Of a stretch of 64,000 bases of DNA, positions 17,917-26,487 are shown piece after piece. A program made the translations under genes and the position numbers. The notes under the pieces were generated by a model. It saw only the letters and a list, made by a program, of their open reading frames with translations. It was not told the origin of the DNA and did no database searches. Position 1 is the stretch's first letter, and every line of letters begins with the position of its first letter. The DNA comes from Thermolongibacillus altinsuensis (lineage in GTDB: Bacteria; Bacillota; Bacilli; Bacillales; Anoxybacillaceae), in contig NZ_SLUL01000009.1 of NCBI RefSeq assembly GCF_004341205.1, positions 1 through 64,000 of the forward strand. Direction: 5' to 3'.

Positions 17917-19257
17917 TTAACTTGCTTTTTTCGTCGTTTTTTCTTTTTGTTTGGTTGTCAACTTCCAATAAATAGGGATTCCGGATAATGTGATTAACAC
18001 AGAAAGAAAAGCATCGAGCGGCTGATTAATGACGGTGCTTCCAATAATGTAAATCGCTCCTACAATCGCAACTATAGGCGTTACAGGATAGAAAGGCACT
18101 TTATATAACGAATGATCGGATTGACGATTTTTCCGCAACAAAAATACAGAGTAAAACGCTAAACTGTAAAATAAGAAAACGCTAAAAATGGCGATATCGG
18201 TCAAGCGATCTGGGCTGGTCATTAACATCATTGCCACAGCGATCGCCACTTGTAAAACGATTGCTTGAACAGGAGTGTGAAACGTTGGGTGAACGCGTGA
18301 TAAGAAACGAGCGCCAGGGAACAGTCCGTCTTCTGCCATTGCAAACGGCATGCGCGGGAATGTTAAAATTTTTCCGTTTAAACAACCGAAAATAGAAATT
18401 AAAATGCCGATCGCAATCATTTTTCCGCCTACATCGCCAAATAGTAGCGTCGCGGCTTCTTTTGCGGCGTTCGGGCCAAGCTCGACAATTTGACTAGCAG
18501 GAAGTACGTGAAGCATCGCGATATTGACGGCTAAGTAGCAAAGCATGACGATGACAATTCCGGTAATAATGGCTTTTGGCAATGTTTTTGCTGGATTTTT
18601 CATTTCGCCTGCCACAAATCCGACATTCATCCAGCCGTCGTACGCCCAAAGCGTCGCTAACACAGCGGCGCCCATGCTGATCGCCCGGCTGCTTTCGCTC
18701 TCCATTCCGAACACAGGCACATCTCCTTGAACCATCCCAAACACGATAATAAGGAAGATTGGTAGCAATTTTGCTAATGTTAATAAACTTTGAACTGCTC
18801 CGCCATATTGTGTTCCTAGTATGTTAATGAGCGCAAGAAAAAGAACAGCTAAAATTCCGATCCATGTTTCCGTCTGGTTTGAAAAACCAAACACCCCTGC
18901 AAATAACGAACCGAAGTATAATCCGAGCGCTCCGATCACCGCTGGACCGTAGATGATTGTTTGCACCCATCCGCATAAAAAGCCCCAAAACTTTCCGTAC
19001 ACCTCTTCTACATAAGCATACAGCCCTCCGGTTTTCGGAATGTTTGCGCTCACTTCGGCGATCGTTAACCCGCTCGCTAATGTAATGATGCCGCCGATGA
19101 CCCATGCCCATAGCGCCATTGTCGAATCACCAGCGGCGGCGATGACAACGCCCGGTTTCATGAAAATGCCGGAACCGATGACCGTGCCGATGACTAACGA
19201 TGTTGCAACGACAAAGCCAATGCTTTTTCTTAATTCAGCTTGCTTCATTTTGTCCAC
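17917..19257 (-). CDS. steT: Amino acid permease, SteT-like serine/threonine exchanger
   Basis: The 446-residue APC-superfamily transporter has about 12 membrane segments. TM1 carries the unwound substrate-binding motif GTVIGSGIFMKPG (about 23-35), and IPKTGGLYAYVEEVYGKFWGFLCGWVQ is near identical in style to B. subtilis SteT, as are LWAYDGWMNVGFVAGEMKNP and IFGCLNGKILTFPRMPFAMAE. SteT exchanges serine, threonine and aromatic residues across the membrane; the same substrates are inferred. It is a single gene, convergent with msrAB. Confidence 0.88.
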   Translation of the reverse strand: MDKMKQAELRKSIGFVVATSLVIGTVIGSGIFMKPGVVIAAAGDSTMALWAWVIGGIITLASGLTIAEVSANIPKTGGLYAYVEEVYGKFWGFLCGWVQTIIYGPAVIGALGLYFGSLFAGVFGFSNQTETWIGILAVLFLALINILGTQYGGAVQSLLTLAKLLPIFLIIVFGMVQGDVPVFGMESESSRAISMGAAVLATLWAYDGWMNVGFVAGEMKNPAKTLPKAIITGIVIVMLCYLAVNIAMLHVLPASQIVELGPNAAKEAATLLFGDVGGKMIAIGILISIFGCLNGKILTFPRMPFAMAEDGLFPGARFLSRVHPTFHTPVQAIVLQVAIAVAMMLMTSPDRLTDIAIFSVFLFYSLAFYSVFLLRKNRQSDHSLYKVPFYPVTPIVAIVGAIYIIGSTVINQPLDAFLSVLITLSGIPIYWKLTTKQKEKTTKKAS

Positions 19258-19472
19258 CTCAAAAATACAAATGTTTTTCTTATAAGTACTGGATCATTAT
19301 AACATGAGATGAATTAAAATATTATTTTTTGAAAATTAAAACATTATCGGTGATTAACTTCATTTCTTGACATGAACGAGTTTTTTTGTGCACGATGAAA
19401 CATGTCACAATTTCCATGCTATAAATGGTATAATAAAAATCTACAACGAATGATGTAGGGAGTAGTAGAGAA

Positions 19473-21218
19473 ATGAATTGGATACGGTCACGTATTTTTT
19501 GGAAAATTTATATTATTAATTTAGTCGTTATTTTTGCATTGCTAGTTTTAATGTTTATAATTGCTCGGATGTCTTTGCCTGAAATCACAAAAGAGCAATA
19601 TCGGCACATGACGGATAAAACCGTTTCGCGAATGAAAGAACAAATTGTCCAAATAGGTGAGGATTTAAATAAATTTGAACACTACGTGCAAAACGATCCA
19701 CATTTTCGGGTGAACGATGCCAAGCAATGGTCAGAAGGGCTTGAACATATTGTTAAAATTTCTCCTTACATTGATAGCGCTACAGTATTAGATCGGAACG
19801 GATATGTGAAAGGATTTTATCCTGATGACTTAAGCCATCTATTAAACTATAACTTAAGCAAGCGTGAATACTTCCAACAAGCGTTGCGAACGAAAAGAGC
19901 TTACTTCAGCGATGTTGTCTCCGCTGATACGGGCCGTTATTTACTCGTCATTTCTGTTCCTGTTTTAAATGAACGGAATGAAGTTGAGCGCGTAGTCAAC
20001 TTATCGATGCGCATTGAACAAAATAAGCTGTTTCAATCCATTTTTCAAAGTTTTCGAATAGGTGAACACGGCTATACGTTCATCGTCGATCGCAACGGGA
20101 ACATTATTTCTCATCCATTGAAAAAACGGATTGGCGATAATGTTGCTGAAAATGTTGTTGTACAAAAATTGCTCCGAGGGCAATCAGGATATGAAGAAGT
20201 CGTCAATACGGAAGGAGTGGCGATGCTTGCTTCCTATGCGTATATTCCGATTTTACAATGGGGTGTTGTTGCGCAAGTGCCTGTTTCGGAAATTTATAAA
20301 TCTTATGCGTTGTTTGAAAAGGCGCTTTGGTTTGCTTCTATTGCGGCATTTTTCATTTTATCGCTCTTAACAGCGCTCTATGCTCATCAAATTGTCCATC
20401 CGATTCGCCGATTATGTGATGTGGCGGAAGCGGTCGCGAAAGGAAAAAAACATGTTCGCGCAGACGAAACCGATCAAACGGAAATTGGTTTGCTCGCAAA
20501 ACGCTTCAATTACATGATCGATTCCATTCAACAATCGGAAGAACTGTTGCGCAAATCGGAAAAGCTGGCGGTTGTCGGTGAATTGGCGGCGGGGGTTGCC
20601 CACGAAATCCGCAATCCATTAACATCGCTGAAAGGGTTTATTCAGCTTTTAAAAGAGGGAGAACGCAATCAGGCGTATTTCGATATTATTGAAGCGGAAT
20701 TAGAGCGGTTAAACGAAATCGTCGATGAGTTTTTATTGCTTGGAAAGCCGAACGCAATAAAAAAGGCATACAGTCACGTATCGGAAATGCTGCAACATGT
20801 GATGAAGCTTCTTGAAGGCCAAGCACTATTGCATCATGTGACGGTTCAATGTTCCGTTGATGAACAACTTCCGCCGCTTTATTGCGATGAAAATCAATTG
20901 AAACAAGTGTTTATCAACATCATCAAAAACGCGATTGAGGCGATGCCAAACGGCGGAATATTGCGGATCGAAGCGAAAAGACGACTAGATTCGATTCTTA
21001 TTTGCTTTACAGACGAAGGCTGCGGCATTCCAAAAGAACGGCTTTCTACGCTCGGTGAACCGTTCTACAGCACAAAAGAAAAAGGGACTGGATTAGGGTT
21101 AATGGTGAGTTTTAAAATCGTGGAAGCACATGGTGGCAAAATGAAGATTCATAGTGAAGAAGGAAAAGGAACGACCGTGTGTTTGCTTTTTCCGATTTCC
21201 TCAAAGCAAGAGGGCTGA
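19473..21218 (+). CDS. Membrane sensor histidine kinase with Cache domain (phosphorelay-type)
   Basis: 581 residues. In order: TM1 (about 10-31), an extracellular double-Cache domain (about 40-270; SPYIDSATVLDRNGYVKGFYP, FIVDRNGNIISHP), TM2 (about 275-300), HAMP (about 302-355), HisKA with the phospho-acceptor in GVAHEIRNPLTS (His about 376) and a HATPase domain with KNAIEAMPNGG and GTGLGLMVS. No response regulator is adjacent, which fits kinases such as KinD that feed the Spo0F phosphorelay. A TATAAT lies at 19429-19434, without a clear -35. The ligand is unknown; Cache domains often bind small carboxylates or amino acids. Confidence 0.88.
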   Translation: MNWIRSRIFWKIYIINLVVIFALLVLMFIIARMSLPEITKEQYRHMTDKTVSRMKEQIVQIGEDLNKFEHYVQNDPHFRVNDAKQWSEGLEHIVKISPYIDSATVLDRNGYVKGFYPDDLSHLLNYNLSKREYFQQALRTKRAYFSDVVSADTGRYLLVISVPVLNERNEVERVVNLSMRIEQNKLFQSIFQSFRIGEHGYTFIVDRNGNIISHPLKKRIGDNVAENVVVQKLLRGQSGYEEVVNTEGVAMLASYAYIPILQWGVVAQVPVSEIYKSYALFEKALWFASIAAFFILSLLTALYAHQIVHPIRRLCDVAEAVAKGKKHVRADETDQTEIGLLAKRFNYMIDSIQQSEELLRKSEKLAVVGELAAGVAHEIRNPLTSLKGFIQLLKEGERNQAYFDIIEAELERLNEIVDEFLLLGKPNAIKKAYSHVSEMLQHVMKLLEGQALLHHVTVQCSVDEQLPPLYCDENQLKQVFINIIKNAIEAMPNGGILRIEAKRRLDSILICFTDEGCGIPKERLSTLGEPFYSTKEKGTGLGLMVSFKIVEAHGGKMKIHSEEGKGTTVCLLFPISSKQEG

Positions 21219-21250
21219 TTCACTCAGCCCTCTTGCTCTTTTTTCTCTTT
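21207..21250. terminator. Terminator containing both convergent stop codons
   Basis: CAAGAGGGCTGA (21207-21218) and TCAGCCCTCTTG (21224-21235) form a 12-bp stem. The kinase TGA ends the left arm and the stop of the minus-strand gene begins the right arm. T runs follow on the plus side. Confidence 0.9.
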
Positions 21251-21397
21251 TTTTAACCGTCCTTCGCGTTTGGCGGCCTCGCGCAACAAAAATTCGATGT
21301 GGGCATTGACGCTGCGAAATTCGTCTTGCGCCCATCGCTCAATCACTTCGTATAAAGCGGGATCGATTCGTAATGGAAAGTTTTTCTTTTTTGCCAT
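21224..21397 (-). CDS. Small ribbon-helix-helix (Arc-like) protein
   Basis: The 57-residue protein (MAKKKNFPLRIDPALYEVIE...) starts at ATG 21397 behind TGGAGTG. The opening KNFPLRIDPALYEVIERWAQ followed by SVNAHIEFLLREAAKR is the strand-helix-helix pattern of Arc/MetJ-type DNA-binding proteins. It follows the SPFH gene by 15 bp and is likely co-transcribed. It could be a local repressor or an antitoxin-like protein, but no toxin-like ORF is visible. The C-terminus is rich in Lys/Glu. Confidence 0.8.
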   Translation of the reverse strand: MAKKKNFPLRIDPALYEVIERWAQDEFRSVNAHIEFLLREAAKREGRLKKEKKEQEG

Positions 21398-21412
21398 ATC
21401 ACTCCACGACCA

Positions 21413-22258
21413 TCAATATAAAGTTCCGGTGTTGATGACCGGTTGGGCGCCGCGATCGGAAATGATCGCGACCATTAAGTTGTTGACCATATTGGCTTTT
21501 CGTTCTTCATCTAACTGCAAACCGCCTTCTTTGTCAAGCTGTTCGATTGCCATTTTCGCCATCGAAACAGCTCCTTCCACAATCTTTTTCCGCGCAGCTA
21601 AAATGGCTGCCGCTTGTTGACGCTGCAGCATCGCGCTGGCGATTTCCGTTGAATACGCGAGGTGGGTGAGGCGAGCTTCGATCACTTCGACGCCTGCGAC
21701 ATTCAATCGCTCTTGCAGTTCTTTCGCAAGAACGTCTGAAACAACGTCAGCATTGCCGCGTAACGTAATTTCTTCATTTTCAAACGTATCGTATGGATAC
21801 TTGGTCGCAACGTGGCGAATCGCTGTTTCGCTTTGAATTTCGACAAACTGCTCATAGTTGTCAACGTCGAATATCGCTTTTGCGGAATCGATGACTTTAA
21901 AAACGACAACGGCTGCAATTTCAATTGGATTTCCTTCCACGTCATTGACTTTCAATTTCGCGCTGTTAAAGTTGCGAACGCGCAAGGAAACGGTTTTGTG
22001 AATGGTAAGCGGAACAGTCAGAAACAAGCCGCTATCGCGAATGCTCCCTAAATATTTTCCGAAAAAAATAATGACTTTCGCTTGATTTGGTTGAACAATT
22101 GTTATGCCGCTTGCCAGTACAACGGCAGCAAGACCGAAAACAATCGGTAAGAAAATTTCCTTTTCCATGATTGCTTTCCAAGCTGCTCCTGCTGCTAGAA
22201 TCGCGATCAATAAAATCCCGACAAACCCGTTCACATACCATGCTTTTGTTTCTTTCAT
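21413..22258 (-). CDS. SPFH/Band 7 domain membrane protein
   Basis: About 281 residues from ATG 22258, 6 bp after AGAGGTG. Two hydrophobic segments (about 8-25 and 32-52) precede a stomatin/prohibitin-type domain (NQAKVIIFFGKYLGSI, FNSAKLKVNDVEGNPIEI, ALAKELQERLNVAGVEVIEARLTHLAYS in spirit, ending MLQRQQAAAILAARKKIVEG). SPFH proteins organise membrane microdomains or proteases. It is paired with the Arc-like gene in one transcription unit; the specific role is unknown. Confidence 0.85.
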   Translation of the reverse strand: MKETKAWYVNGFVGILLIAILAAGAAWKAIMEKEIFLPIVFGLAAVVLASGITIVQPNQAKVIIFFGKYLGSIRDSGLFLTVPLTIHKTVSLRVRNFNSAKLKVNDVEGNPIEIAAVVVFKVIDSAKAIFDVDNYEQFVEIQSETAIRHVATKYPYDTFENEEITLRGNADVVSDVLAKELQERLNVAGVEVIEARLTHLAYSTEIASAMLQRQQAAAILAARKKIVEGAVSMAKMAIEQLDKEGGLQLDEERKANMVNNLMVAIISDRGAQPVINTGTLY

Positions 22259-22359
22259 TTTTTTCACCTCTTATTTTATTTTGATATTTATATGATATCA
22301 CTTTTTGAAATATATGTAAATAGTGAAATAAAAGATAAAAACACGTCGAAAAAAATAAT

Positions 22360-22388
22360 TTGACACAATGGAAATAAAAGAATAAGAT
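22360..22388 (+). promoter_or_regulatory. Promoter of the mnt operon
   Basis: TTGACA (22360-22365), 17-bp spacer, TAAGAT (22383-22388). The first MntR-like box begins 10 bp downstream, over the expected transcription start. Confidence 0.65.
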
Positions 22389-22397
22389 AAAAATGAA

Positions 22398-22418
22398 AGT
22401 TGCACTAGAGAAACTTTT
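22398..22418. promoter_or_regulatory. MntR-like operator 1
   Basis: AGTTGCACTAGAGAAACTTTT resembles the Bacillus MntR box (TTTGCCTTAAGGAAACT type), with matching AGTTGC and GAAACT arms. Manganese-dependent repression is inferred. Confidence 0.65.
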
Positions 22419-22512
22419 TTAGATGAAAGAATTATTGTTTGCTTGTTCCATCTATGCACGATTTTTATGTGGTTGCATACGATAGGCGAAGCAAACGATT
22501 TTTTGGTCAAAA

Positions 22513-22533
22513 AGTTGCATTGAGGAAACTTTT
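22513..22533. promoter_or_regulatory. MntR-like operator 2
   Basis: AGTTGCATTGAGGAAACTTTT is a second, slightly better MntR-type box 115 bp after the first and about 20 bp before the mntA ribosome site. It lies in the leader, where it could block elongation. Confidence 0.65.
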
Positions 22534-22564
22534 ATATCTCTGTACAACTTTAAGGAGGAGAAAA

Positions 22565-23464
22565 ATGAAAAAATGGTGGATAAGTTTGGTTTGCATATTT
22601 TTCTTATTTGGATGCAGCAATGAAAAAAACGTGGGTGACAAAATAAACATTACGGTTACCACGGGCCAAATTGCCGATATTGTTGAACATGTCGGCGGTG
22701 ATCACGTCCATGTCGAGGCGCTCATGGGACCGGGAGTTGACCCGCATTTATACAAAGCGTCGCAAGGGGATATCCAAAAGTTAAGTTCAGCTGATTTGAT
22801 TTTTTATAACGGTCTTCATTTAGAAGGAAAAGTGGGCGAAATTTTCGAGAAGATGGAAAAAGAAAAAAAAGTGGTTGCCGTGGCTGAAGCGATTCCGAAA
22901 GAAAAGCTCATTGAAAATGATGGAACGTACGATCCGCACGTCTGGTTTGATCTTGATTTATGGTCGTATGCAGTGAAAGCGGTGCGCGATGAACTCATTG
23001 AATTTGACAAAGCGCATAAAGAAGATTATGAGAAAAATGCGGAAGCGTATATGGCGCAATTGACAAAGTTAAAACAGGAAGCGCAAAAAGAGATCGGCTC
23101 CATTCCGAAACAACAGCGCGTTATGATCACCGCACATGATGCGTTCCACTACTTTGGGCGCGCATACGACATGGAAGTAATCGGATTGCAAGGGTTGAGC
23201 ACCGATGCGGAATATGGATTAAAAGACGTGCAAGAGCTCGTCAATACGATTGTTGAACGGAACATTAAAGCGGTGTTTGTAGAGAGCAGCGTATCAAAAA
23301 AAGCGATTCAAGCGGTTGTCGAAGGAGCGAAACAGCGCGGTCACGATGTGAAAATTGGCGGTGAACTCTTTTCTGATGCGCTCGGCGAGAAAGGAACGGA
23401 AGAGGGAACGTTTGTCGGAATGTACCGTCATAACGTTGAAACGATCGTAAAATCACTGAAGTAG
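22565..23464 (+). CDS. mntA: Manganese ABC transporter substrate-binding lipoprotein
   Basis: About 299 residues from ATG 22565, behind AAGGAGGAG; the longer frame from 22439 runs through the operator region. The lipobox is FLFGC (Cys about 17). The cluster A-I metal-binding fold shows the expected ligands: His in [11 protein letters not shown], His in YDPHVWFD, and His/Asp/Glu in [11 protein letters not shown] and [15 protein letters not shown]. It captures Mn(II), or possibly Zn(II), outside the membrane. MntR-type boxes upstream favour manganese. Confidence 0.9.
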   Translation: MKKWWISLVCIFFLFGCSNEKNVGDKINITVTTGQIADIVEHVGGDHVHVEALMGPGVDPHLYKASQGDIQKLSSADLIFYNGLHLEGKVGEIFEKMEKEKKVVAVAEAIPKEKLIENDGTYDPHVWFDLDLWSYAVKAVRDELIEFDKAHKEDYEKNAEAYMAQLTKLKQEAQKEIGSIPKQQRVMITAHDAFHYFGRAYDMEVIGLQGLSTDAEYGLKDVQELVNTIVERNIKAVFVESSVSKKAIQAVVEGAKQRGHDVKIGGELFSDALGEKGTEEGTFVGMYRHNVETIVKSLK

Positions 23465-23475
23465 GAGGGATGAGC

Positions 23476-24216
23476 ATGAAGCCATTAACAGTCAATCAGC
23501 TGACGGTCGCTTATCAGCGCCAAGCGGTGTTAGAAGACGTTTCTTTTTCCGTGCCAGAAGGGAAATTGATTGGCATTATCGGACCAAATGGAGCAGGAAA
23601 ATCCACATTAATGAAGGCGATTTTAGATTTAATTCCGCGCGTGAAAGGCGATATCTCTATTTACGGAAAACCGTATAAACAGCAACGCCATCTTGTCGGC
23701 TATGTTCCGCAGCGCGGTTCAGTTGATTGGGATTTTCCGACGAATGCGCTTGATGTGGTCCTCATGGGACGATACGGTCACATTGGGTTATGGAAACGCC
23801 CGCGCAAAGAAGATGTGGCGGTGGCGATGCAATGTTTAGAAAAAGTCGGAATGACCTCATATGCGAAACGGCAAATTAGCCAGCTTTCCGGCGGACAACA
23901 ACAGCGTGTTTTTTTAGCGCGTGCACTGGCGCAAGATGCGTCGATCTACTTGATGGATGAGCCGTTTGTCGGCGTCGATGCCGCAACGGAAAAGGCGATC
24001 ATCGAATTATTAAACGAATTAAAAGCAAAAGGAAAAACGGTGCTCGTTGTTCATCACGACTTGCAAACGGTGCGCGATTATTTCGACTGGGTGCTGCTTT
24101 TAAACAAGCAAGTGATCGCCGCTGGTCCGACGGAAGAGGTATTTACGTATGAGAATTTACAAAAAACGTACGGCGGAAAGCTTGCGTTTCTTTCCCCGCA
24201 ACATGTCGTGAGGTGA
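23476..24216 (+). CDS. mntB: Manganese ABC transporter ATP-binding protein
   Basis: About 246 residues. ATG 23476 is preferred to ATG 23470, which sits directly on the AGGAGGG. Walker [11 protein letters not shown]-loop [15 protein letters not shown] (typical of Mn/Zn importers), signature [10 protein letters not shown], Walker [13 protein letters not shown] and switch LVVHHDLQT are all present. It is the second gene of the operon, 12 bp after mntA, and its product powers import by the two following permeases. Confidence 0.93.
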   Translation: MKPLTVNQLTVAYQRQAVLEDVSFSVPEGKLIGIIGPNGAGKSTLMKAILDLIPRVKGDISIYGKPYKQQRHLVGYVPQRGSVDWDFPTNALDVVLMGRYGHIGLWKRPRKEDVAVAMQCLEKVGMTSYAKRQISQLSGGQQQRVFLARALAQDASIYLMDEPFVGVDAATEKAIIELLNELKAKGKTVLVVHHDLQTVRDYFDWVLLLNKQVIAAGPTEEVFTYENLQKTYGGKLAFLSPQHVVR

Positions 24217-24222
24217 GTAGCG

Positions 24223-25278
24223 ATGGATGCAAATGTGCAATGGGTATTTACAAGCACGTTTTTGCTTGGGCTTGCTAGCGGCATGATCGGCAGCTTTGCC
24301 CTTTTGAAAAAGCAAAGTTTGCTTGGCGATGCGATGGCGCATGCGGCGCTTCCTGGTGTTTGTTTAGCGTTTCTTCTTTACAAAGAAAAGTCGCTTTTTC
24401 TCTTTTTTATCGGTGCAGCGTTATCAGGGCTTTTGGCAACGTTTTTCATCCAACAAATTGTCCGTTTCACCCGGGTGAAAGAAGATACCGCGATTGGGCT
24501 CATTTTATCGGTTTTTTTCGGAATTGGCATCGTGCTATTGACGTTCATTAATCAGCACAGTCAAGGAAACCAAAGCGGCATTAACGATTTTTTATTTGGG
24601 AAAGCGGCTTCGCTCGTTGAAAGCGATGTGAAAGTGTTAAGTGCGGTTACATTGACGTTAATTGCGCTCATCGCTCTCTTTTTTAAAGAGTTTAAACTGA
24701 TTACGTTTGACCCTGCGTTTGCGCTCGGTCTCGGTTTGCCAGTGTCACTGTTAAATGGCGTGCTCATGTTTTTAATCGTTGCCGTTGTTGTGACAGGTTT
24801 GCAGGCGGTTGGGGTTGTGCTGATGTCGGCGCTTTTAATTACTCCGGCATTAGCAGCCCGCTATTGGACGGAAAAACTCGGTTGGATGGTCGTTTTAGCT
24901 GGTTTGTTCGGTGCTCTTTCTGGTGTGATCGGCACGTATTTAAGCATGCTTGCAACGGGAATGCCGACAGGGCCGCTCATTATCGTTGCCGCGACAATCC
25001 TTTTCCTTTTTTCCTTCTTATTTGCACCAAAGCGCGGCTTATTCAGCAAAGCGATTCGTCTGCATCGTTTGCGCTACGAGCATGTACTGAAACAACTGTA
25101 TGAACAAGGACGAATTGAAATAAAGGATCATCGTTATCTCAAATGGTTAGAAAAAAGAGGATTCGTTCGGAAAGAACAAGAAAGTTGGTATTTAACAGAA
25201 AAAGGGATCAAGCGTGTCGCTGGATCTCACAAAAACGGTGTCAGTCAACCCATTCGTCGCTCGGAGGTGAGTCGATGA
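24223..25278 (+). CDS. mntC: Manganese ABC transporter permease with C-terminal winged helix
   Basis: 351 residues. The ABC-3 permease domain (about 1-270, eight or so TMs; GLASGMIGSFALLKKQSLLGDAMAHAALPG, VGVVLMSALLITPALAARYW) is followed by a soluble winged-helix-like tail (about 285-340; RIEIKDHRYLKWLEKRGFV, LTEKGIKRVAG). B. subtilis MntC has a comparable DtxR-like tail, which may sense metal or stabilise the dimer. ATG 24223 follows a GAGGTGAG site 6 bp after mntB; the end overlaps the next gene at ATGA. Confidence 0.9.
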   Translation: MDANVQWVFTSTFLLGLASGMIGSFALLKKQSLLGDAMAHAALPGVCLAFLLYKEKSLFLFFIGAALSGLLATFFIQQIVRFTRVKEDTAIGLILSVFFGIGIVLLTFINQHSQGNQSGINDFLFGKAASLVESDVKVLSAVTLTLIALIALFFKEFKLITFDPAFALGLGLPVSLLNGVLMFLIVAVVVTGLQAVGVVLMSALLITPALAARYWTEKLGWMVVLAGLFGALSGVIGTYLSMLATGMPTGPLIIVAATILFLFSFLFAPKRGLFSKAIRLHRLRYEHVLKQLYEQGRIEIKDHRYLKWLEKRGFVRKEQESWYLTEKGIKRVAGSHKNGVSQPIRRSEVSR

Positions 25279-26153
25279 GCTATACCGCATGGATTTTGTT
25301 GACAGGTGCTCTTGTCGGTGTGAATTGCGGACTTGTTGGAACGTTTCTCGTCTTGCGTAAAATGGCGATGCTTTCCGATGCGATTAGCCACAGCGTATTG
25401 CTTGGCATTGTTGGGGCCTATTTAGTCAGCCATCAACTTCAAGGACCTTCGATGCTCATTGGTGCGCTCATCGTCGGTTTGTTAACGGCTTTTTTCGTTC
25501 AGTTCTTGCATCAAAGCGGCGTGCAAGCCGATGCGGCGATCGGTGTTGTGTTTACCGCATTGTTCGCCGTCGGTGTCATTCTCATTTCTTTATTTGCGGA
25601 TCGCGTTCATTTGGACGTCGAACATGCGTTGATGGGAGAAATTGCGTTTGTGCCGTGGGATGTGCTCGAGATAAACGGAGTCACCCTCGGGCCCAAAGCG
25701 GTTTGGCTTCTTGGCTTCGTTTTGATCGTGAACCTATTTGTGATCATCGTCGGATACAAAGAATTAAAAATCAGTTCATTTGATCCTGAGATGGCGATGA
25801 CGCTTGGTATCCCTGTGTTATTCATTCATTATGTTTTAATGGGGATGTTATCGTTAACAACGGTTGCTTCATTTGATAGCGTCGGAGCGATTTTAGTGGT
25901 TGCCATGTTGATCGTACCAAGTGCCACCGCCTACTTATGGACGGATCGTTTAAGCATCATGCTCGTCTTAAGCGCACTGTTTGGCGTTCTTTCTTCGTTC
26001 ATTGGCTACATCTTTGCTGCTTGGCTGAATGTATCGATTTCTGGTTCGATGGCCGTCGCTTCTGGAGTGCTATTTACGCTCACATTCTTCTTTTCGCCAA
26101 AGCACGGCCTCATCGGAAAATGGCTGCAAAAACGGCAATCTCCCACTTGTTAA
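25275..26153 (+). CDS. mntD: Manganese ABC transporter permease, second subunit
   Basis: About 292 residues from ATG 25275, which overlaps the mntC stop (ATGA) and follows GGAGGTGAG. It is an ABC-3 family permease: GVNCGLVGTFLVLRKMAMLSDAISHSVLLG, DSVGAILVVAMLIVPSATAYLW and the FFFSPKHGLIGKWL end. It pairs with MntC to form the channel. The longer frame from 25143 is out-of-gene sequence within mntC. It is the last gene of the operon, before a terminator. Confidence 0.92.
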   Translation: MSYTAWILLTGALVGVNCGLVGTFLVLRKMAMLSDAISHSVLLGIVGAYLVSHQLQGPSMLIGALIVGLLTAFFVQFLHQSGVQADAAIGVVFTALFAVGVILISLFADRVHLDVEHALMGEIAFVPWDVLEINGVTLGPKAVWLLGFVLIVNLFVIIVGYKELKISSFDPEMAMTLGIPVLFIHYVLMGMLSLTTVASFDSVGAILVVAMLIVPSATAYLWTDRLSIMLVLSALFGVLSSFIGYIFAAWLNVSISGSMAVASGVLFTLTFFFSPKHGLIGKWLQKRQSPTC

Positions 26154-26172
26154 ACAAGCGGGAGATTGTTCA
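26136..26172. terminator. Terminator after mntD
   Basis: CAATCTCCCACTTGT (26136-26150) pairs with ACAAGCGGGAGATTG (26154-26168) with one mismatch, placing the mntD stop in the loop. It may also serve the small minus-strand ORF that ends at 26170. Confidence 0.8.
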
Positions 26173-26307
26173 TTTATTCAATGATGCAATCATTTCTTCA
26201 ATTAAGCTGATGTCATTGGTAATAAGAAAAGCAGGAAGCAACGCAAGAACAACGAGTACCGTCACATAAGACAGGACAACGTTTTTTAACGTTTTTACTA
26301 TTTTCAC
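26170..26307 (-). CDS. Small hydrophobic peptide
   Basis: The 45-residue ORF from GTG 26307 has AAAGGAAGTGG upstream. It is a single-span membrane peptide: Lys-rich start (KIVKTLKNVV), about 20 hydrophobic residues (LSYVTVLVVLALLPAFLIT), then an acidic tail (DISLIEEMIASLNK). Its stop abuts the mntD terminator. No family is recognised. A tiny regulator or chance ORF are both possible. Confidence 0.5.
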   Translation of the reverse strand: MKIVKTLKNVVLSYVTVLVVLALLPAFLITNDISLIEEMIASLNK

Positions 26308-26487
26308 TATGCCCACTTCCTTTAAAGGATTTTATTATATTTTCTTATTTTTCTGAAAATAAATCAATCATTTTTTATCAATGAAAATAGCCTATTTTGA
26401 AAAACAATTACATCAAAATCATAATGGTCTTTTTTAGAAAAAATGGTATAATAATAAAATCATTGATCAATAGAGAGGTGAGCGTGT

